From: Varanus komodoensis
Lineage: Eukaryota; Chordata; Lepidosauria; Squamata; Varanidae
Direction of reading: 5' to 3'
DNA length: 64,000 nucleotides
Assembly: GCF_004798865.1 (NCBI RefSeq)
Contig: NW_025335268.1
Location: 110,438,606 to 110,502,605, forward strand
Part shown: positions 41,601 to 49,600 of the stretch, piece after piece
Layout of the letters: every line of letters begins with the position of its first letter
Position numbering within the stretch: the stretch's first letter is position 1
The notes under the pieces: model-generated
What the model was told of the DNA's origin: nothing
Database searches by the model: none
Seen by the model: the letters and a program-made list of their open reading frames with translations, nothing else
Program-made: the position numbers and the translations under genes

Positions 41601-44600
41601 GCTGCTCAGCAACCAACTAACCAGGCAGCTAGTCCATGTGTGCACACACCCACACTGATCGTTCATTGCACTTCACAAGCAGGTAATGAGACTTGCCAGA
41701 GGGAGTGGGAGAGGGAAAGGGAAAGGGAGAGAGGTTGATTTTCCAGTCTTCTCTCCTGTATAACTAGGATGGGAAATGAGAATTTCTCTAGAACCATAAT
41801 CATGACACAGCATCAGAGTCATTAAGTGCTCCAAAAAAACTGATTAGACCTCAGGTTGACTGTTAGTATGCATATTTTCACAACTTCCAAGTCCTTCCAA
41901 CCCCCAAAATGGGAAACTTTTGCTAAATTGCAACAAACCATGTTTGGCCCTTGTTCTATTGTTAACTTGCACTCTAGAGAAAAACACACTTCCTGCTATT
42001 CCAACCAGGTGTTACATTCTTTAGAAATGTAAGTCTAAATAACAGAAATGACCCTTGACAGTGAAAGAAAAGCACAAGAAAGCCAGTCTGTTTTTCAGTC
42101 TGAACATTTTCAGCTCTACAATGTCTGATCCTTAGGTAACAACTGGTACATAATAAAACAGGATATTTAGATAGCAAAAATGTCCTGTCTCCTAGGCATA
42201 CCCTACACACATCTACCACATACCAACCTTAAGGAATGATGATCAATGATACAGCATGTAACCTGTGCATTCTAAGGAGAACATTTTTGGCTTACAGAAG
42301 GGTTGAAATATTGAATTTCATGCAAGACACAAGTGGTCATCACTAAAGGAGGGCCCATTTTTGTACCAAATATTTCAAGACTCTTCAACTAGATGCAAAT
42401 ATTTAATTTTCAAAAGAGACAATGTTTGGACACTTTCATTTGCTTTCATGAGTTTCTCAATTTTATTACTATCATTTGGGTAATCCTATTTAGTCCTCAG
42501 GATCTTCACAGATACCTCTATGAGAGAAGCTAGCCTGGTAAACACTGGCTTGGGACTACAAAAGATTTTTATCTACATAACCCAATGCACTGGACTCCCA
42601 GGTAAACTGCACTAACATCTTTATAACACATGGAGAAAGCAACTAGCATTAGAATTTTGCTTTCAAGTTTAGGAACAATTTTGTCAATCTTAGAAACATA
42701 GAAACAGAGCGAGACAGAAAGAGTCTATCGGGCCATCTAGTCTGAGCCCTGGCTTCAGCCAGCTCCCCTCATGTCATGACCACCATGTGCATGTCCAGCC
42801 TTTCTTTAAACACCCTCACCGATGGGGCTTCAACCACTACCCATGGAAGTCTATTGCATACCCTAGGGGTCCTAACTGTCAGAAAGTACTTCTTGGCATC
42901 CAAATTGAACCACATTGAATCTTAACTAGTAACCAGAGAAAACAGAACTGTTTTATCACATAAAAATAAGCAATAAAACTACCAGATCAAAAAAGTAAAG
43001 CCTTTTATTGCTAAGTTATGCTATTACAGAGATAAATTCAAAGAGTCATGCAATTTTAACAAGGATCTCAAGTGTTTTTCCCTAACTTGATACTCTTACT
43101 ACTGCTTCTTTATCCCCCTAAAATACAGATTTGTGTCAGATATTTTTAAATGAAACATCTGTCTATTCAGCTATAATTATAGCTCTTCACAAAGAACCAA
43201 AAAGACTTCACTTAGGTTCTTGTCTCTTTTCTCCAGCTCAAAAATCTATGCTGTGACTTTAGACTGAATCATTCAAATTCAGTATTCATATTCAAACTAT
43301 AGCAGTGTACCTATTTACCAAAACAGCCCTGTCACACATACAGCATATTCAGCAGCAAGTGATTCCAGTATGTAAAACTGCTTAACAATTCAATAAGCAG
43401 AATATATTTCTAATATCAGTAAATATCAGTAAATAATCTTACTTAAGGTCATTTATGACACACAGTTTAAAGTGTTGAATGAGCTAAGTACCATCTTGTT
43501 GAGTTCTAGGGCAGGGGTGCAGAACATTTTTTGGCCTAGAACTTCCAGCAAATCTAGCTAGAATAGCCAATGGGAAGGGATGCTGGGAAATGAAAGTCAA
43601 AACATCTGTAAAGCTATACACTACCCACCCTTGTCCCAGGGACTCATTTTAAGTTGCCCATATTTTTTTGAAAAACATCATGCCAAGTCTCACTTCATCT
43701 CTGAGTTTATACTTTACAGGACTTCTGGGGCTCTTCTATGAACCCTATATGCAAGGTTACTAAATGCTACTATCTGCAGAATCTGAAAAGTGAATTGAAG
43801 AACAGTAAAATACCTGTAAAAGGGAGGTGAGAGAGATTATTCTACAGTGGCACTAGGCACATAACATGTCAAAACAGTATATACTGCACACAGCCTAGTT
43901 CAGAAATCACATCCACAATGCAATAAATCATGTTTGTCAATTAGGAATTTACCATGTATATCCTCCTCAATTTATGTTCCCAGAGTAATACAAGATTCCC
44001 TACATTGTTAAAATACAGTTCACACTGATGTCTAAATAGACTGAGGCTTAAACATTTCCTGCAAATAAACATCAATAGGTAATCACATCAAACTGTAGTT
44101 TAGTAAATGTGCATTAAGGTGGGTATACACAGTTATGTTTGCTGATTCAACAAACCACGGCTTCTTGGACTTGGAAAGAAATGTCCAAACCAGTCTGCAG
44201 GTACAATCTAGCAAATTAAACAAATAGAATAAAACTATGAGGGGATCTGCTACTGTTAGGTCTATACCAGTAAGTAATCTTGTCTGTAAAGGAGTGGTAT
44301 ACATACACTATCCCCTTTCACCAGCGAACACTGTTTTGTGGCTTTGAGATACCATCCAGGGCTGTGAAAAGGCAAAGATGCACTTGTGGAAGAGTTAGAT
44401 TTGCATATCTGAAAATCTGACGAAGAAATATAACAAAAATATATCAAAGTATATATTTTGGGGCACCAAAATATTTTTTTTAAGCTGGAAAAACAATGAG
44501 CTTCTGTGTACCTTGTTATTGGACATCACTTCAGAGAGTACAGACAATGGTCTTGGTGAGGAGAAGAAAGCTGTAATATAGTAACCACAAAAGATATTAT

Positions 44601-46634
44601 GGCTGCAGCAGGGAGAGGAGACAAGATGGGTCCTGCCAGATATTTACAGGAAGATTGAATGGCAAGGACAGGTGTGGGGGACAACCCACGGTGAGCTGAA
44701 TTGTCTGCTCCATCCACAATGGGTTGTTTCACAGAGTTGTAACACAAAAAGCAATCTCCCCTCTTCCCCAAAAGGGAACACTGGAAAAAAGCTGCAGTGT
44801 CTACAAAACAGATCATAGTAGCTATCGGCAGTGCTTTTTTTGTAAAAATAAATAAATAAAGGTGCCGGAACTCATGTGTTAGGGTCACAGTTTAACACAA
44901 TGGTCGCCACCGGCAGTAAGCACTCAGCGCGCGACCACACGACCGATCCCAAGCCGAGCAGCGTCCCAAGCTGAGCAGCGACCTCACAATCAGCACCGAC
45001 AATCAGCGTGGACACACAAGCAACCCACAGGCACTATGTTAATGATTTTTGCAGCTGACCTGCTATGCCCAACAGGGCGATTCACAATCCCTTGGAAAAA
45101 TCCATCAAAAAAAGGTGCCGGAACGCTGTTCCGGTGTGTTCTATGACAAAAAAAGTCCTGTCAATAGGCAAAATGAATCAGTGATGTTTGCTCCAAAGTA
45201 CCACATGGGCACTTGGTTGGGCAGCTCTCCTTGGAGATGGCCTGGGCAAGCTCAGCAAAGGTTTTGCTGCTTTTGCCAAGAAACTCACCTGCCACTTCCC
45301 CATGGTGGGATTGGTTGCCCCAGTTTGTATGGCATGACAGCCTATCATAGGTACAACAGTGCCTACTGTAAGCCCTGATTTATCAAGTTGGCTTGTTGCC
45401 TACAATCAAGTAACCCTGTGGTAAGCAGTTTGAATGACACACAAGTACACTGTGAGTAGTTACCCATGATGGGTTGTCATGTCATGTGAACTATCTTCCT
45501 GCCAATGCAATAAATCTGAGTAACTTGACTATTAATTGACAGATCTAAATGTCAATGACTTAACTTTAATCTTTTCAACAGAAGAGTTTCAGAAAAGATA
45601 ATTAAATCTTCACAACTATTATAAATGAATACTAATTATACTGGTGGCTATCAAGAAAGGTAATGAAAGACTTCCTGGGATGTTCCTTATGAGGAAAACT
45701 TTATCAAGTCCACTCAATGTTTACATATAGGAAGCTGCTCAAAACTTTATTATTCTGCCAGGGTTTGGGGCGTGAGAGATAAGCTCTTTTACTTTATCTA
45801 CCACCCTTTATAACTTAATTCTGAGTTCTATTGTTTTATTGTTCCTGCTACTAAAGTTCTAATTGTCTTTAAATTCTTCTCACTTTTGTGTACTGACTTG
45901 AAAACCAGATTAATCCAAAAGCAACAAACTTAAAAAACAATGTGAGATCCTAATCATACATTATGATTTTTCCAGTTAATCAGGCCTAGTTTATACTCTA
46001 CAACAGTCTATGAGTTCCAAACTCCATGGGTTATCTGGAGCAAGCAAGTGCATGGCCTCCAAAATGATAATTACTTCTGTTTCCTCTGGTTACATCTGTC
46101 TTGTTGTTTGTTCTCCTTGGCAGGGATGTTCAACTGTTTTGGATCTGTTGGCACATCTGGCAACTTGAGAAACTTCTGTGGGCACCATCATAACGTCCAC
46201 ATGGTGGGCATGTCGTGAGCGGAGCCGGCTGGTGCCGGAGGTCAGACTAGATGGCCCGGGAGACCCATTCTGACCCGCTCTGTTTTCTACGTTTCTATAA
46301 AATTGCTTCTATAGAGAATATGGCTAGTCACATAATGGCTGCTGTGGAGGCCTGACTAGCCAGAGCACAAATAATTTGCCTAAGGAGCAGAGTACAAGAA
46401 GAGAAAAGACAAATAAAATCCATTTTAAGGTAGCAATCCTATACATGGGACCCAAAGAAAATTGCTTTTGAGTAGATCTATACAGGATTGCTTTGCTGAT
46501 TCTAGCCACCAACTGACCCACTCACCAACTTTTCCCTGCTCTAAAGGAAAGGAATTGACCCCAGCTTCAAAAGGAATGATAGTTTTTCCCTACTTTGACC
46601 TTAGATGCACACAGTGGGTAATAGTGTTGCTCAG

Positions 46635-46690
<56 letters not shown>

Positions 46691-49600
46691 CGCGCGCGCG
46701 CGCGCGCGCAGAATGAGAGCAGGGGCTGAGAAGATAGTAAAGTAAAAAAGCAAGGTTAGGCACTGGAAAGAGAAAAACTGAGATAAAGTGGGGAGTGAGA
46801 GACAAAGAGTGAGGCTACAAAGTAGGAAGGGAGAAGGAAAAGCAAAGTAAAGAGATATGGGGGCAAGTAGCATGACAGAGGCTGGGAATAGGAAGGTGAG
46901 TTGAAGAGTTATGAGAAAGACTTACGAAAGGGGTTGAGGAAGAGAACCAGGGAGGCTCAGGGTTGGGAATGCATTAACAGAGTGAAAAAGCAAAAGAAGA
47001 AAAGCTCTGCAGTGGTAGAAGGTATTTGGACAGACCAGGAGGCAACTCTTCCTACCATCCAACATCTGATCAGCAGCAGGCTCGGGAAGCAGCAGCAGCA
47101 GCAGCTGGTGCCCTAACATTATAAAAGTGTTTGTTTGTATATTTAAAACATGTGTGTGAAATGGAACAGGGAATGGTGGAGGTTCTGTGGCACACTAGTG
47201 CCCCATGGGCCCTGTGTTGGCAACCTCTGCCTCATGGGCTAAGAACCCACAGCCTATTCTCATCATGTTCCTTTCTTCTTTACTGGCAGACAAGGCAAAG
47301 AGGAACACTTTGATTTATAAAGAACTTCTTTGAAGCTAGGCCTCTTTGGGAACCCTGTATAACCATGGCTTTTATAAGCAAACACATTTGCAGCCCCCTA
47401 CAATACTGTTCCATATACTATAAATGTTTAATTAAAATAAATACATTAGTTAAATCCTTTGGTCTTTTGGAGGGTGAAGTACTAAAATTCCCATTGTTAG
47501 TACTTCTGCTGTGAAAGTCTCTGAGAGATTCCATCTACCACAAAGACTGGCTGTTCTTGTTTTAAGCTGCAACTCTGTATATGACTTCCTTTGATTTTCT
47601 TAAGAAGTCACTGCTGAAAAGCCTTGCAGCAGTACTTGAAAATATTAGGCTGTATTTGTCCAATATCCACACATGAGCATCAACTAACCACATTTCTCCT
47701 CAGTATCATTTCCAATCTTTAAATTCTGATGTATAGTTCAATAGACTCTCAGTGCGGCTCACAATGTTCATGGAATTTTATCTAGAAATATCAGTATTCC
47801 AAAAAAACAAAGAAATATGAGCTGCATTAGCAAATACACATTTGAAGAGTGTATTCATGGTTTAAACATGCTGAACCAGGAAACTGGGTTACATTACAGC
47901 AGGAAACAGCAAAGTCATGTAGCCATTATGCTTCAATTTGATCTAAACAGTCCATCAGGACACCTTAAATATTTACTAAGCTTTCAAAACTTGAAAGGGG
48001 AAGATATTTTAGCCAACTAATTCCCTGTTTTATGATACAGTACATTTACTGGAAGGAGGATAATCTAGATAAAAAGGCCACCCATATGGAGATCGGTGAG
48101 ATAAGCATGCTCATATCTCTGAAACAAAAACTTATGTAAAGTTTGTTGTAACATGTCTCAGATTGGCTTCTAACACTCTCTTAACAGTGTCTAGAAAACT
48201 AACTCTTCAGAAAAACTATAGCAGTTATAAAAAGCAGTTTCAAACTGAAAAAGAGAAAGGGTCTGAAGTAGGTTCTCTCCAGGGTCATTAACAATCTTAA
48301 AGGTTACAGCACAAATCCTCTTTGATTGACTGAAAGGCCATCAATAAAAGGTATCTACAGTGGTTTTGTGATAATCAGAAGGATTGGGGAAACTCTGGTC
48401 TCCTGAGAATACCATTGTTCACAGTTCATTGTTTAGAAGTAATTGCCTCCAGCCTTATTTTTTGGGACTGCTTAGTACACTTTAGCAGAGTTAGTTTTAA
48501 AGTTTCTCCTTCCTTTCCTTGAGGCATCAGCTATGGAAGCCTCCCCCAGTCTGGTGCCCTGCAGATGCTTTGGATTTTAACTCCCATATGACCCAGCCAG
48601 CATGGTCAAGAATGCAACTGTATTTCAAAACAGCTGTAGAGAACCAGGTTGGCAAAGGTTGTTTTACTGTAACATATTCTTAAAAGTCATGTATTTTGTT
48701 AAACAAATATATTAAATATATTCAGTAAGAAAGGTTTTCTTCTCCATCCCTTGAATGGAGACAATATGCAAAGGTAATCAAGATTTAGGTTAATTAAAAA
48801 ACAATGCCAGCTGTTTCTAAAACAAAGTAGAAAGCAGCATATCCTCTACACATAATGGGTCAACAATGGGTGGTTAGTGGAAGATACTAGATAAAGACAG
48901 AAGTCTTGGAGCAGCGGATAGATGATAAATAGCAAGTACCCTTGTATGTGGGAAACAATGATACAATATGCTAACACTGCAGGTTAACATCTAGTTAGAG
49001 AGCTTTAACAGAAAAATGCAAAATAGCATAAAATACTATTTTCACTTTTCCTAGCAGCTTGAAGTGACAATGGCAAAAGATTTGGGAACTTGTGCACTCC
49101 AATGTTTTCTTAAAATGTCAACAGTTTTGGTATCTCTGAAGTGAAAGTGGAGAAGATGCTGTGCCACAGAAATAATAACCTTAGAAGTTCTATACATTCA
49201 GCCAAAGAGAATCTAGAGGCTCTTTTTGGAATTCATGGAAAATCTTGCCATCCCAGGAATGGAGGAATATCGATAGCTTGTTTTGCAGTAATGCACACCA
49301 GCAGCCTGCGTTGGCTGACTGAGAAAAACAGCTATGTCCACAAGGCATATTTGAGAAGCCCCTCTCAGCAAAATCTCCGGCAAGGCATAAGCCCACATCA
49401 GGCTTTTCACACAAGAAGCTAAAAGTGGAAAGAAGCAAACCGCGCGTGTGCAAAGACTGAGGCTGTTGTTGCTCTGATGTCCTGCTTGCGGGCTTCCTAT
49501 GGGCAGCTGCCAGCCACTGTGTGAACAGAAAGCTGGGTGAGATGGACCATCGGTTTAATCCGGCATGGCTCTTCTTATGTTCTTAAAGAGTCAAAAGGGT

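Larger units (their letters stand above)
46125..47233. mobile_element. Possible old hAT-type element carrying later insertions
   Basis: The left end GGCAGGGATGTTCAACTG and the inverted right end GGCAGAGGTTGCCAACAC resemble hAT ends. The flanking octamers CTCCTTGG and CCTCATGG match at only five of eight positions. A CR1 tail and a (TG)n(CG)n microsatellite lie inside. Confidence 0.3.

Noticed and set aside
46590-46873. Frames rich in Thr-His and Arg-Ala
   Set aside because: Translations of the (TG)n(CG)n tract, not proteins.
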